Assembly: GCA_017853785.1 (NCBI GenBank)
Contig: JAFMIX010000006.1
Span: 1 to 21,694 of the forward strand
Reading direction: 5' to 3'
From: Verrucomicrobiales bacterium
Lineage (GTDB): Bacteria > Verrucomicrobiota > Verrucomicrobiia > Limisphaerales > JAFMIX01
Length of the DNA: 21,694 nt
Part shown: positions 7,299-15,698 of the stretch, one piece after another
Layout: each line of letters starts with the position of its first letter
Position numbering within the stretch: the first letter of the stretch is position 1
Made by a program: the position numbers and the translations under genes
Notes under the pieces: generated by a model
The model's input: only the letters and a program-made list of their open reading frames with translations
Told to the model about the DNA's origin: nothing
Databases searched by the model: none

Positions 7299-8825
7299 TC
7301 AGCGCCGGATCAAATTGATATACCCGCCGGAGTTCGTGCCGGCAGTGCCGTTGGTCACCCCGACCGTGACCTCATACGAGAGCACCGTCACTGCGGCGTT
7401 GCCGGAGCCGATTTCATATGCGCCGATGTCCCAACCCGCTCCCTGGCCCCGGGCATAGCTTTCCGCATCCGTAAGAAAATCCGCAGCCAGATTGACGCCT
7501 TTGTCCTTGGCGGCCACATCGCCGGCGGCCAGCCGCAGATAGCTGCCCTCGCTACCGGCGGTGTATTGCGCAAAGGCTGGCGCGCTGGTGAAGGGGTGGG
7601 CTTGGGTGTAGTTGACCCCGCCCACTAAGAGCGTCGTGACGCCGCCGTTGGCGAGGTTGTAGTCCACGTTCCAATCCGCCGCCGTGGCCGCGGTGGAGGC
7701 TTCAATGTGGATGGGCTGGGTCGTGTGGTTGTAAAACAGGTTGTTCTGGATCCGCGTGTTGCTCACGCTGGGATTCGCACCGGTGAAGAACTGGAATGAA
7801 ATGCCCCATTGATGGCCGGAGGTGTGATCCACGATGGTGTTGTTGGCGATCAGCACGTTGTTCACGGACGTGAAGGGCTCACCGCCGGAATTGTAGTAAC
7901 GGATGCCCGAGCCGCGGATGAGGATGAAGGTATTATTGTAGATCTGATGATTCTCCGGCTGGCCGTTGAATGTGTCGTAGTCGATGCATGAATCCGCGCT
8001 GCCAATGAACCGACTGTTCCGCACCTTGATGTAATTCGCCTGCATCTGGATGTAATCTTGGTGCTGCGCCCCGGTGACGGTGCCGACGACGTTGGAAAAC
8101 GTGCAGCGATCCACTGTCAGCCCCCGACAGCCTTGGATGCCATCCGGACCATTGCCGCTACCGGTCCCAAGGCGGTTCAGGCAGATAATGGTGTTTGTGA
8201 TCAACGTCTGATCGTAGGCCGCAACTCCGGTATTGCGCGCAGCCAGCCCGATGCCGACTTCCTCGGTCACGTCCCGGACATAACAACTATCAATCACCCC
8301 GCCCACGCCGTAGCGCGCCGCGATGCCGATCGCCGCCGTTTCCGCTTCCAGATACCGGAACACAAAGTGGTTCGCGCTCTCCGCCGTGGCCCCGCCGACA
8401 GCACGAAGCCGCCGCGCCCCGGCCACCTCCCCGTCCACCGTGACGTAGCTGGTGCTATTCGCCCCAATGCCGCCCGTGAAAATCGCCAGCCCGTTGTGTC
8501 CCGCATCCTGACCGATGCGAACCGTGATGCGGGCGCTGGGGCCGCTCCCGGATGCCCCCACGCTCAGCTTGCCGATATAAGTTTTGGACGAAGTGCCGCC
8601 GGAGATGTAAAGCGTGTCGCCCGCCCGAACCCCGCTGCCGCCCCAAACCACGGAAGCCGGAGACGACCAAGCGTTCGCCCAAGAGGTGCCGGTGTTGGCC
8701 CCCGTAGCGGCGTTGTCCAAATACCACACCGTGGCGCGGGCCGGCGCGCAAACTCCCAACAAGCAAACCAGCGCCCCCAAGCCGGGCAATCTCCGCAAAT
8801 CAAATTTTGGTCTCTTCGTTTTCAT
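7299..8825 (-). CDS. Secreted right-handed parallel beta-helix protein (choice-of-anchor Q type)
   Basis: The product has 508 residues and starts at ATG 8825. Residues 1-31 look like a signal peptide (MKTKRPKFDLRR, then LGALVCLLGVCAPARA). The mature protein opens with VWYLDNAATGANTGTSWANAW, the usual beginning of secreted beta-helix proteins. The body (about 90-400) has many Asn-rich strand-turn units such as IYNNTFILIRGSGIRYYN, VLIANNTIVDHTSG and RIQNNLFYNH. The end carries WDIGAYE, typical of choice-of-anchor Q proteins. Such folds occur in polysaccharide lyases, epimerases and polymer-binding proteins. No lyase catalytic set can be assigned by eye, so action on the exported polysaccharide is inferred from position only. 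No PEP-CTERM or LPXTG sorting tail is present; the protein ends in INLIRR. It is preceded by its own 230-bp regulatory gap. Confidence 0.85.
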   Translation of the reverse strand: MKTKRPKFDLRRLPGLGALVCLLGVCAPARATVWYLDNAATGANTGTSWANAWSSPASVVWGGSGVRAGDTLYISGGTSSKTYIGKLSVGASGSGPSARITVRIGQDAGHNGLAIFTGGIGANSTSYVTVDGEVAGARRLRAVGGATAESANHFVFRYLEAETAAIGIAARYGVGGVIDSCYVRDVTEEVGIGLAARNTGVAAYDQTLITNTIICLNRLGTGSGNGPDGIQGCRGLTVDRCTFSNVVGTVTGAQHQDYIQMQANYIKVRNSRFIGSADSCIDYDTFNGQPENHQIYNNTFILIRGSGIRYYNSGGEPFTSVNNVLIANNTIVDHTSGHQWGISFQFFTGANPSVSNTRIQNNLFYNHTTQPIHIEASTAATAADWNVDYNLANGGVTTLLVGGVNYTQAHPFTSAPAFAQYTAGSEGSYLRLAAGDVAAKDKGVNLAADFLTDAESYARGQGAGWDIGAYEIGSGNAAVTVLSYEVTVGVTNGTAGTNSGGYINLIRR

Positions 8826-8895
8826 AAAACATCAACTGGTTGACGCACACCGCCCCAAACCAAGCGCGGTTGTCCTGTTTTTCGTTATCAGCACC

Positions 8896-8916
8896 CTGAA
8901 ATATCGTCTATTTCAG
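8896..8916. promoter_or_regulatory. Perfect 8-bp inverted repeat in the leader of the beta-helix gene
   Basis: The arms CTGAAATA (8896-8903) and TATTTCAG (8909-8916) are perfect complements around a 5-base spacer. The element lies 71-91 bp upstream of the ATG at 8825. It could be an operator or, in RNA, a small hairpin. No T-run follows on the minus strand, so it is not an intrinsic terminator. Confidence 0.5.
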
Positions 8917-8941
8917 CTAAACACGCCATTTTGCTACTGTC

Positions 8942-8958
8942 AGCAACAAATATGCCTG
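8942..8958 (-). promoter_or_regulatory. Candidate sigma-54 promoter of the beta-helix gene
   Basis: The minus strand reads CAGGCATATTTGTTGCT, with GG and GC separated by 10 bases. The GGCA of the -24 box and the complete TTGCT of the -12 box match the consensus. Transcription would start near 8931, giving a leader of about 106 nt. Recognised by eye only; the gene for sigma-54 is not in the window. Confidence 0.4.
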
Positions 8959-8982
8959 CCTCACTATTACGCGTTCTACAGG

Positions 8983-9005
8983 GCGGTTAAAGGCGGATTT
9001 ACCGC
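8983..9005. promoter_or_regulatory. Imperfect inverted repeat upstream of the candidate sigma-54 promoter
   Basis: GCGGTTAAA (8983-8991) pairs with TTTACCGC (8998-9005), with one unpaired T. Its centre is about 63 bp upstream of the predicted start at 8931, a reasonable place for an enhancer-binding activator. The rest of the 8826-9055 gap holds no gene and no clear terminator for the upstream Wzy-like gene. Confidence 0.3.
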
Positions 9006-9055
9006 AATTTAGTTGGGCTACCCGGGTCGCTGGCCCACCAAAAAAGAATGAACCA

Positions 9056-10393
9056 TCACCCCCGCCCGACCGATTCAGCCCTGGGAAAAATCACGACATT
9101 GCGCGAGATACTCAACGTCGAAAAAACCGCCAACAGCCAATACCACATGACGACGATCTGATCAAAATAGGACACGGAAAAAAACGAAATGCAATGCGTC
9201 AACAGGCAAACCCCCAAACCCCAGATGAACACCCGCCACGGCAACGGCACCGCGCTTTCCGGCTTGCCCGCCCAGTGGCCCACCACCTTGAAACCCAGCA
9301 CAATCATGGCGATGAACGCACCCAGCTTGAGGAAGCCACCGCCCAACCCCTCCGCCACATAATTGTTGATGATGTCCATGTTGTTCGGATCGCCCGCCAC
9401 CACCTCGCCCGCTGGCGCCCAATGCTTCGTGTAGGTCGAACCGACCAGCCACCATTCGTTCAGATGGGTGATCGCCTGGTCGATGATGTAGGACCGATAC
9501 CACCCGGTTCCGCCGACAATTTCGCTCAACCGCCCGATCAAAAACCACACCGGCGCCTTCATCGCCAGATGCAACACGATCAGCGCCACGACCACTCCCC
9601 GGCGAAACCAATGAAGCCGTCCGCGATAGCGCCAGGCCGCAAAACCGAGGATGCCGCAGACCAGCGCCAGCAAAGCCCCACTGGACCCGGCGGCCACCGT
9701 CACCACCAGCGAACCGATGATTCCCGCCACGACCGGCCATTTCTTTTTCCCCGCCAAAAACCACAACCCGACGAACAACGGAAAGCACGTCACGCCATAA
9801 GTCCCGGCCAGAATCGGATGCCGGAACGCTCCCTGACAGCGCAGCTTGCCTTCCCGGATACCCGTGAACTCCGGCACGCCGCCGAACACCGAGAAGTAGT
9901 TCCGCCCCGTGATCTTCTCCAGAATCATCGAAGCCGCCAGCGGCAGGATCATCAAGCAGAGAAACCGCACCGTGCCCCAGATCTCGTCCAGATTCCGCAG
10001 CCAGCACCGCACCAGATAATACACCACCGCCGCATTAAGCGTGGTGCCCGCCCGGTTCACGAACCGGTCCATGGAAACATCGGCCAGCGTCCCCATCACC
10101 ACCGTAGCTGCCGCCCAGACGATGAACCACTTGTCCAGCTTCGTGAGCCGGAATTGCCGGCTCTCCCCGCGCGCCCAGACCCGGCAAAACCCCACAAACA
10201 GCAGCACCCGAAAAAACTGCAGATTCAGCCCCGCGATCACGAACTGCTGCCCCAGCGGGATATAGCAGGTCGTGAAGAGCAGCGGAAAAATCGCGTGCTC
10301 CCGCTTCAGGCGGAGCGTCAACGCGCACATCACCACCAGAATGATCAATCCCAGGACGGAGACATTGCTGCTATTGGAAATTACGTGGCCCAT
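9056..10393 (-). CDS. Wzy/O-antigen-ligase-type polysaccharide polymerase (integral membrane)
   Basis: This 445-residue, strongly hydrophobic protein has about 10-12 predicted membrane segments (for example around residues 11-30, 95-110, 150-165, 220-245, 265-285, 360-385 and 395-430). A central RCQGAFRHPILAGTYG resembles the conserved G-x-F-x-H-P-N/I motif of the O-antigen ligase/Wzy superfamily (PF04932). A long periplasmic-type loop with WYRSYIIDQAITHLNEWWLVGSTYTKHW follows at about 300-345, where these enzymes carry their active-site arginine and histidine. Polymerisation of undecaprenyl-linked repeat units in the inner membrane is the likely role; ligation is the alternative, and sequence alone does not separate the two. 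The gene begins 21 bp after the preceding glycosyltransferase and is the last of the tightly packed block, followed by a 230-bp gap. Confidence 0.83.
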   Translation of the reverse strand: MGHVISNSSNVSVLGLIILVVMCALTLRLKREHAIFPLLFTTCYIPLGQQFVIAGLNLQFFRVLLFVGFCRVWARGESRQFRLTKLDKWFIVWAAATVVMGTLADVSMDRFVNRAGTTLNAAVVYYLVRCWLRNLDEIWGTVRFLCLMILPLAASMILEKITGRNYFSVFGGVPEFTGIREGKLRCQGAFRHPILAGTYGVTCFPLFVGLWFLAGKKKWPVVAGIIGSLVVTVAAGSSGALLALVCGILGFAAWRYRGRLHWFRRGVVVALIVLHLAMKAPVWFLIGRLSEIVGGTGWYRSYIIDQAITHLNEWWLVGSTYTKHWAPAGEVVAGDPNNMDIINNYVAEGLGGGFLKLGAFIAMIVLGFKVVGHWAGKPESAVPLPWRVFIWGLGVCLLTHCISFFSVSYFDQIVVMWYWLLAVFSTLSISRNVVIFPRAESVGRG

Positions 10394-10414
10394 TGCCGAC
10401 TCCCCGCACCGCCT

Positions 10415-11293
10415 TCAAAACCGCAGACAGACTTTCCGCAGCCGGCGCAATTGCAGCCGCCGCAGAAACTGCACGAACTCCACCGAGACCGGCCGGCGCT
10501 CGCGGCGCGCGCACGCCACCGCATAACCCCACAACTGGCACAAGCCGCTGATCAAAAACGGCCGCCGGAAACTGCGGCGCACGCTCTGGAAAAAATAATA
10601 CAGCGGATGATAGCCGATCAGATAAAACTTCCGCCCCCATTTCAGGCCACGCTGAAACGCATTGTCCCGGTCGAACCCCTCAGGCCGCAGGTGCACCGCC
10701 GGCAATTCCGGGAACGCCCGCAACGTCCACCCGTGCATCAACGTCATGATGTCCGCGATGGTGTCCTGCCCGCCGCCTTGGATGGCAACGTAACCGCCGA
10801 TCCGCTCGAAACATTCGCGCCGGAAAAACTGCACCCCGCCCGCCACATGGAAATCCTCGCTGCCTTTGCGGATGTCCTCCACGCGCCCGGCGTATTGATC
10901 CACCACGATGCCCCCCGCCAAACCAAGCTTCGGGTCGGCGTGAAATCGCGCCAGCAACTGCTCGTAATAGTCCGGCTGCACCCGGATGTCCGCATCCAGA
11001 AACCCGATGAACGCAAAATCCAATCCCCGCACCACCTCCGCCCCGTGCTGCGCCGCATAAACCTGCGAGGCAAAACTGCGGGGACGCCCTCCCGGCATCT
11101 TGACCACCTGCAACCAATCCAGCGCCGCCGCCCGCCGCAGACTTTTCGCATACGTCGCGTCCGTCGAACCGTCGTCCACGATGACCCACCGCAACGGCGG
11201 AATGGTCTGCGCGGCGATGCAATCAATCAACCCCTCCACATACGCCTCCTCGTTCCGCGAGGCGCTGATGATGACATAAGAATTGTCCGGCAT
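10415..11293 (-). CDS. GT2 family glycosyltransferase
   Basis: From ATG at 11293 the product has 292 residues. The frame is open further upstream, but that part overlaps the preceding gene out of frame and lacks homology. The GT-A fold is plain: YVIISASRNEEAYVEGLI, IVDDGSTDATY, then FIGFLDADIRVQPDYYEQLL with the DXD metal-binding motif near residue 100. Later VAGGVQFFRRECFERIGGY and a GGQDTIADIM acceptor region (the ED/QD-type motif) follow. The C-terminus is basic and hydrophobic (YHPLYYFFQSVRRSFRRPF), suggesting peripheral membrane attachment. It is 20 bp from the upstream GT2 gene and 21 bp from the Wzy-like gene, so all three are probably cotranscribed. Donor sugar unknown. Confidence 0.88.
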   Translation of the reverse strand: MPDNSYVIISASRNEEAYVEGLIDCIAAQTIPPLRWVIVDDGSTDATYAKSLRRAAALDWLQVVKMPGGRPRSFASQVYAAQHGAEVVRGLDFAFIGFLDADIRVQPDYYEQLLARFHADPKLGLAGGIVVDQYAGRVEDIRKGSEDFHVAGGVQFFRRECFERIGGYVAIQGGGQDTIADIMTLMHGWTLRAFPELPAVHLRPEGFDRDNAFQRGLKWGRKFYLIGYHPLYYFFQSVRRSFRRPFLISGLCQLWGYAVACARRERRPVSVEFVQFLRRLQLRRLRKVCLRF

Positions 11294-11313
11294 TTTGGTT
11301 TGGGTTACGCCGC

Positions 11314-12279
11314 TCAACTTCCCACGGCCACCACATCGCGACGTGGCGAAAGCATCCATTGCAGACATTGAAAACTGCGCCGCAGCTTGAAGCGCGCTTC
11401 CGTCGCCGCGCCGCGCCGAACCCCAGCGACCGCCGCATAGCCGACCATCCGCAGCAGGTGATACAGGCAGGAAATCAGAAAATACGCCCCGCGCGCCGGC
11501 ACGCCATGGTGCTTTTTCCAGTAACGCAGGTCCGCGCGTTGCTTCTCGATGAAGAACCGTACCGGCGCGTTTGCCGAACTCGCGCCGCCGTAGTGGATCG
11601 CCTCCGCGCCGGGAAAATACCTCAACCGCCAGCCCGCCACCCAAAAGCGTTTGCACCAATCCATGTCTTCGCCATACATGAAAAAATCCTCGTCCAGCAA
11701 GCCCACGCGCTCCAGCGCCGCCGCCCGCACCAGCCAGAAGCAGCCGCTGAGAATGTCCACTTCGCGGGCTTCCTCGTGCGCCCAATGCTGCAAGAGATAG
11801 CCGCAAAAAATCGGCTGCCGGGGAAACCCCGCATCCAGCGCTACCGCCCGACAGAACATGTTCCACACGCCCGGAAAACCGCGGCACGAACGCTGCAACT
11901 TCCCGTCGCCGCCGATGACGCGCGGGCCGAGCATCCCGACTTCGGGATGCTGTTCGGCAAAATCCGCCAAGCGCGTCAGGCAACCCGGCAGCACGAGCAC
12001 GTCCGAATTGATCAGCGCCACATATTTGCCGGAGCTGGCGCGGATGCCGATGTTGTTGGCTTTTGCAAAACCCAGGTTCGCTCCCGTCTGGATCAGCCGC
12101 ACGCCGGGAAAGTCCCGCGCCACCAGTTCCGGCGAGCCGTCAGCGGAGGCGTTGTCCACCACGATGATCTCCAGCGGATACGCGCACGCTTCCGCAGTGA
12201 GCGACCTCAGGCATTGCGTGAGATAATCCCGCGCGTTCCAACTGACGATCACCACGGAAACCTTTGGGGTCGGAGTCAT
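11314..12279 (-). CDS. GT2 family glycosyltransferase, rhamnosyltransferase (WbbL)-like
   Basis: The product has 321 residues from ATG at 12279. The fold starts at once with VSVVIVSWNARDYLTQCLRSL, followed by EIIVVDNASADGSPELV, ANLGFAKANNIGIRASSGKYVALINSDVLV and RVGLLDEDFFMYGEDMDWCKRFWVAGW. These are classic signatures of the WbbL/RfbF-type GT2 group; NSDVLV is the DXD-equivalent and EDMDWC the catalytic ED region. Many members move dTDP-rhamnose, but the sugar cannot be fixed by eye and no rhamnose synthesis genes are in the window. The open frame extends 50 codons further upstream into the deacetylase gene, but that part is low-complexity antisense-like sequence and the conserved fold begins at the chosen Met. 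The gap to the upstream deacetylase gene is 22 bp. Confidence 0.9.
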   Translation of the reverse strand: MTPTPKVSVVIVSWNARDYLTQCLRSLTAEACAYPLEIIVVDNASADGSPELVARDFPGVRLIQTGANLGFAKANNIGIRASSGKYVALINSDVLVLPGCLTRLADFAEQHPEVGMLGPRVIGGDGKLQRSCRGFPGVWNMFCRAVALDAGFPRQPIFCGYLLQHWAHEEAREVDILSGCFWLVRAAALERVGLLDEDFFMYGEDMDWCKRFWVAGWRLRYFPGAEAIHYGGASSANAPVRFFIEKQRADLRYWKKHHGVPARGAYFLISCLYHLLRMVGYAAVAGVRRGAATEARFKLRRSFQCLQWMLSPRRDVVAVGS

Positions 12280-12301
12280 GCTTTGAATCTTTTCCGCGCC
12301 G

Positions 12302-13366
12302 TCACGCCGCCAAAGACTCCGCCTCGGAAAGTTTGGCGAAGCCGAATCGCTCCGGCTGCTGCTGCACGTGACGGAGGAACGGCCGCAGGCTGCGCTCGTT
12401 GAACCGCGTGAAAATCTTCGAGTGTCCAATCAGCACAAAGGGCCGCGCTGTCGGGCCTTGACCGTATCGCGCCGCCGCGCGCTCCAGCGCGGCGATGAGC
12501 TGGTGTCCGCTGCATTGGTTGAAATCTGCCTTCCACGGGTGGCGCTGGGTGAGCAGTGAAAACTTTTTTTGCAGGCCGGATTTCTTGTCCGACTGGCCTG
12601 ATCCGTCTGGAGCTTCCGCGCGGGCAATCCGATGCTTCCGCGTCTGCATGGCGCGATAAATCCGATTCGGCGTGACGAACGCCCCGAGCCACCGGCGCTC
12701 ACAGTAGATGGGCACCTCCAGCAATTTGCCCGCCTCGTCCCGCCGGCAGATGTCGTCGTCCGCCGCGCGCCACGGCACGAGTTCGCTGGGCGCTGCGGCG
12801 TAGTCAAAACTCACAATTCCCTCGCGCCGCCCGTGCTTGAACACCGACGTCTCGATGCGGATGCCCTGTTCGTGGAGGGCGCGGATGACGTTCCGCGAGG
12901 GGCTCATCGCCCAGTTCGCCGCGCGGAAGGCCACGCACGCGTAATCGGACGCGACCGGCCGGAGCAGGGTTTCCAAATAATCCTTTCCCACGCGAATGAC
13001 TTCATTCAGGCGCACCGGCGGCAATCCTGCAAAATTATATTCCGACCAGTCCTGCACCCAGCGCCCGCCCTCAAACCGCGCATTGAAATAGGAAGCGTGC
13101 AGATGGAGCTGCACGTCGTGACCGCGTCGGACGGTATCGCGTAACTGTTCGGCGATGGCTTCGTAGTGATAATCGTCGCGCCCAAATTTTTCTTTGTATT
13201 CGCGGAACTTCAGGATTTCCGCCACGTCGGCCAGGATGGTGAGCTTTGCCCCGTGCTGATCGAAAAGGTCCAACATCCGCCGCGTCGGCTCGACCATCAG
13301 TTCGTGGGGGCACCCCTCCCCGTTGCCGTGGATCTCGTAGTCGAGCGTGAAGATGGCTTTAAGCAC
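12302..13366 (-). CDS. Cytoplasmic NodB/WalW-like polysaccharide deacetylase
   Basis: The product has 354 residues with a GTG start at 13366 and no signal peptide. The NodB-type order is visible: FTLDYE near the N-terminus (the D of motif 1), GHDVQLHLHASY at about 84-95 (HxH in place of HxxxH), FRAANWAMSP at about 147-156 (motif 3) and FVLIGHSKIF at about 315 (the late histidine). These match the WalW-like branch often found in surface-polysaccharide loci. Members are assumed to deacetylate or hydrolyse a lipid- or nucleotide-linked sugar inside the cell; the reaction is unproven. A stretch at about 240-265 (KHRIARAEAPDGSGQSDKK) is an unusually polar insertion. It stands 29 bp after wecB and 22 bp before the rhamnosyltransferase-like gene, so it is inside the operon. 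Confidence 0.82.
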   Translation of the reverse strand: MLKAIFTLDYEIHGNGEGCPHELMVEPTRRMLDLFDQHGAKLTILADVAEILKFREYKEKFGRDDYHYEAIAEQLRDTVRRGHDVQLHLHASYFNARFEGGRWVQDWSEYNFAGLPPVRLNEVIRVGKDYLETLLRPVASDYACVAFRAANWAMSPSRNVIRALHEQGIRIETSVFKHGRREGIVSFDYAAAPSELVPWRAADDDICRRDEAGKLLEVPIYCERRWLGAFVTPNRIYRAMQTRKHRIARAEAPDGSGQSDKKSGLQKKFSLLTQRHPWKADFNQCSGHQLIAALERAAARYGQGPTARPFVLIGHSKIFTRFNERSLRPFLRHVQQQPERFGFAKLSEAESLAA

Positions 13367-13395
13367 AGGCTGATTCCGCAGAAGTTACCAATGCA

Positions 13396-14511
13396 TCAAC
13401 CTTGGCGCAACAGCCGGGCGATGATCCGCTCGGCGGTGTGGCCGTCCCACAGCAGCGGAATCTGACCGAACCGGCTTTCGCGCGCCAGCACCGCGTCCAA
13501 GTCCTCTGGGAGTTGCTCGATATTGGTCAGCTTGTTGCTGCCCACCGTCACCGTCACCGGTCGCTCCGTGTTCGGACGCAGCGTGAGACATGGCGTCCGG
13601 AAATACGTGCTTTCTTCCTGCAACCCGCCGGAGTCCGTCAGCACCAGCCGCGCGTTTTCCGTCAGGCACAGCGAATCGTGGTAGCCGATGGGATCAAGGA
13701 TCCGCAGCCCCGGATTATCGCCCAAGGAAATGCCGAATTGCGCACACATCTTTTTCGTGCGCGGATGCAGGGGAAATACCACCGGCAACCGTTTTGCCAG
13801 CCGATGCAGATGCGCCATGATCGCACTCAGGCTGGATTGATTATCCACATTCGAAGGCCGGTGGAGTGTGACATAGACAAAGTCTTGACCGCGCAATCCC
13901 AGCTGAGCCAATAGCGGCCGCTGCCGGGACTGGGGCAGGTTTGCCACCAACGCATCAATCATGATGTTGCCGACGCACTCGATTTTATCGTCCGGAATTC
14001 CTTCCCGGCGCAGGTTTTCATTCGCGTCTTCTGAAGGTGTCAGCAGCAGATCGGCAAGCGCATCCGTGACGAGGCGGTTCACCTCTTCGGGCATCCCGCG
14101 ATCATAACTGCGCAGTCCCGCTTCGACGTGGGCGACCTTGATGCCGAGCTTGGAGCAGACCAATGTGCAGGCCATGGTGGAATTCACGTCGCCCACCACG
14201 ACCACCCAGTCCGGTTTTTCCCGCTCGCAGACGAGCTCGAATTTGGTCATGACGTTCGCGGTCTGCACCGCGTGCGAACCCGAGCCGACCTCGAGATTGA
14301 TGTCCGGCGGCCGGATGCCGAGATCGCGGAAAAAAACTTCAGACATCGCTTCGTCGTAATGCTGTCCCGTGTGCAGCAACTGGGCGGCGATGCGCGGCCC
14401 GCCAGGGCCCGGCGGCGCGTTGTGCGCCGCGACCGCCTTCATCAGCGGGGCGATCTTCATGAAGTTGGGGCGCGCGCCCGCGACGACGATGACTTTGATT
14501 TCCTTGCTCAT
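13396..14511 (-). CDS. wecB: UDP-N-acetylglucosamine 2-epimerase (non-hydrolysing), WecB/WbpI family
   Basis: The product has 371 residues from ATG at 14511, the usual length. The family converts UDP-GlcNAc to UDP-ManNAc, or the diacetamido-uronate forms in the WbpI branch. Signatures in order: VVAGARPNFMKIAPLM, LLHTGQHYDEAMS, VVVVGDVNSTMACTLVCSKL, VAHVEAGLRSYDRGMPEEVNR with the active-site glutamates, VTLHRPSNVDN with the nucleotide-binding HR, and VLTDSGGLQEESTYFRTPCLTLRPNTERP for UDP binding. With the dehydrogenase and acetyltransferase upstream, a WbpI-type step toward a diacetamido-mannuronic acid is possible; plain UDP-ManNAc is equally consistent. An in-frame start 21 codons upstream is unlikely because the Rossmann fold begins directly after the chosen Met. 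It is 31 bp from the DUF354 gene. Confidence 0.93.
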   Translation of the reverse strand: MSKEIKVIVVAGARPNFMKIAPLMKAVAAHNAPPGPGGPRIAAQLLHTGQHYDEAMSEVFFRDLGIRPPDINLEVGSGSHAVQTANVMTKFELVCEREKPDWVVVVGDVNSTMACTLVCSKLGIKVAHVEAGLRSYDRGMPEEVNRLVTDALADLLLTPSEDANENLRREGIPDDKIECVGNIMIDALVANLPQSRQRPLLAQLGLRGQDFVYVTLHRPSNVDNQSSLSAIMAHLHRLAKRLPVVFPLHPRTKKMCAQFGISLGDNPGLRILDPIGYHDSLCLTENARLVLTDSGGLQEESTYFRTPCLTLRPNTERPVTVTVGSNKLTNIEQLPEDLDAVLARESRFGQIPLLWDGHTAERIIARLLRQG

Positions 14512-14542
14512 GGCTGACTCTGAAAATACCCGGCCGGAAGGA

Positions 14543-15592
14543 TCACTTGCCGCATTCCGACTGCAGGATGGCACTCACATGGTCCACGATGCCGCCCAAT
14601 GCGGGCCGGGGCGCGCCATTGATTGCGGCGGAAGATTTTTTCCGGCGTTGCAGAATGATTTCGTCTTGGACCTCGGCGAGCCGCTCGATCAGGACCAACC
14701 GGCCCTCCTGCTGGAGTTGCCGGTCCAGCACGCCGATCTTGCCGCGAAAAATGCTGTAAACCGGCACGCCCAATGCCGCCGCCTCGCGGTTCATCGTTCC
14801 GCCGCCGCTGACCACCAGGTCGGAATGCCAGAGCAGGTTCAATCCGTCCACCGCCGCGCGGGGCACAATGACCCGCGAGTCTGCAAACCACCCGGGGAAA
14901 TCCTGCCGCAGCCGCGCCTCCTGCGCCTTGTTGCGCGGCAGCAAAATGGCCTGCGTTTCCGGCGCGGCCACGAGCCGGTTCATGAACGCGACGAAAAACT
15001 CGTCGCTCTCGTTGCTGTGGTAGTGGGCCTCGTTCGCGGGCGGGCGCACGGTCACGATGATTTTGTCCGGGTCGAGCGCGAGTTGCTTCGCCAGCGTGAG
15101 GTCGGGTTTGAATTCCGGCGCGTAGACATCTTCCTTGATGCCTTCATAGACTTTGACGCGCTCGGGATGTTTGCACTGGAGTTCCGCCTGGAGCAGGACG
15201 CGCGGGACGATCTCCCAGCGGGGCTGGAGCAACCATGGCGTCTCCGCGAACTCATAATCCATGACCATCACCGTGGGGATGCGGAGGAGGTTGCAGAGCA
15301 GAATTTGCGAACGCGAGCCGTGGGAGAGCGCGAGGTCGGGCTTGGCGCGCAGCACGGTGGGGAGCAGTTGCAGGCTGCGCCAGAGCAAACCGCAGACTTT
15401 CAGCAGGCGGTTCTTGCCGTAATGCCGGCCCACCTTGACTACGGTCAGCCCCATTTTTTCGGCGAGCTCGCAGACCTGAAATGCGTCCCGCGCCGTCAAC
15501 GTCACCGTATGGCCACGCTTTTCGAGTTCCCGTTTGACGGGCTTGAAAAACGGCACGTGCGGCGTGTTATCCAGATCGATCCAGATTTTCAT
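14543..15592 (-). CDS. DUF354 family protein, predicted GT-B-like glycosyltransferase
   Basis: The product has 349 residues from ATG at 15592. Residues 1-60 read IWIDLDNTPHVPFFKPVKRELEKRGHTV, the hallmark of DUF354 (PF04007), a family with the same fold as UDP-GlcNAc 2-epimerases and MurG-like GT-B enzymes. SHGSRSQILLCNLLRIPTVMVMDYE and the later LLWHSDLVVSGGGTMNREAAALGVPVYSIFRG form the nucleotide-binding half. Members are common next to wecB in archaeal and bacterial surface-glycan clusters, but their reaction has not been settled, so glycosyltransferase is a prediction. It lies 31 bp upstream of wecB, and a 170-bp gap with a hairpin separates it from the chain-length regulator. Confidence 0.85.
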   Translation of the reverse strand: MKIWIDLDNTPHVPFFKPVKRELEKRGHTVTLTARDAFQVCELAEKMGLTVVKVGRHYGKNRLLKVCGLLWRSLQLLPTVLRAKPDLALSHGSRSQILLCNLLRIPTVMVMDYEFAETPWLLQPRWEIVPRVLLQAELQCKHPERVKVYEGIKEDVYAPEFKPDLTLAKQLALDPDKIIVTVRPPANEAHYHSNESDEFFVAFMNRLVAAPETQAILLPRNKAQEARLRQDFPGWFADSRVIVPRAAVDGLNLLWHSDLVVSGGGTMNREAAALGVPVYSIFRGKIGVLDRQLQQEGRLVLIERLAEVQDEIILQRRKKSSAAINGAPRPALGGIVDHVSAILQSECGK

Positions 15593-15649
15593 CCTGAAGT
15601 TTGATGGCAAAAAATTTCCGTGTAACCGCAAAACCGTCTAAGAGAAAGC

Positions 15650-15660
15650 GTGCCTGGCAC
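15650..15660. repeat. 11-bp palindrome GTGCCTGGCAC
   Basis: GTGCC-T-GGCAC lies in the gap between the chain-length regulator and the DUF354 gene. Similar GTGCCTGGCAC sequences recur between genes in some planctomycete and verrucomicrobial genomes (recollection only). Only this copy was noticed in the window. Confidence 0.4.
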
Positions 15661-15698
15661 CAACGCAGAACCCGACCGCGCCCGCCCGATAAAATCCG

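Noticed and set aside
9194..11371. A 725-codon open frame on the plus strand.
   Set aside because: It lies antisense across the Wzy-like and GT2 genes, its product is an Arg/Pro/His/Gln-rich string without motifs, and both minus-strand genes have clear family signatures. Long antisense frames are expected in GC-rich coding DNA.
12563..12571. Slippery heptamer A-AAA-AAG in the reading frame of the WalW-like deacetylase, with a long -1 frame ending near 12276.
   Set aside because: The zero frame continues into the conserved FVLIGHSKIF motif and a normal C-terminus. The -1 product is Arg/Ala-rich without homology, and no strong downstream stem at the right spacing was seen.
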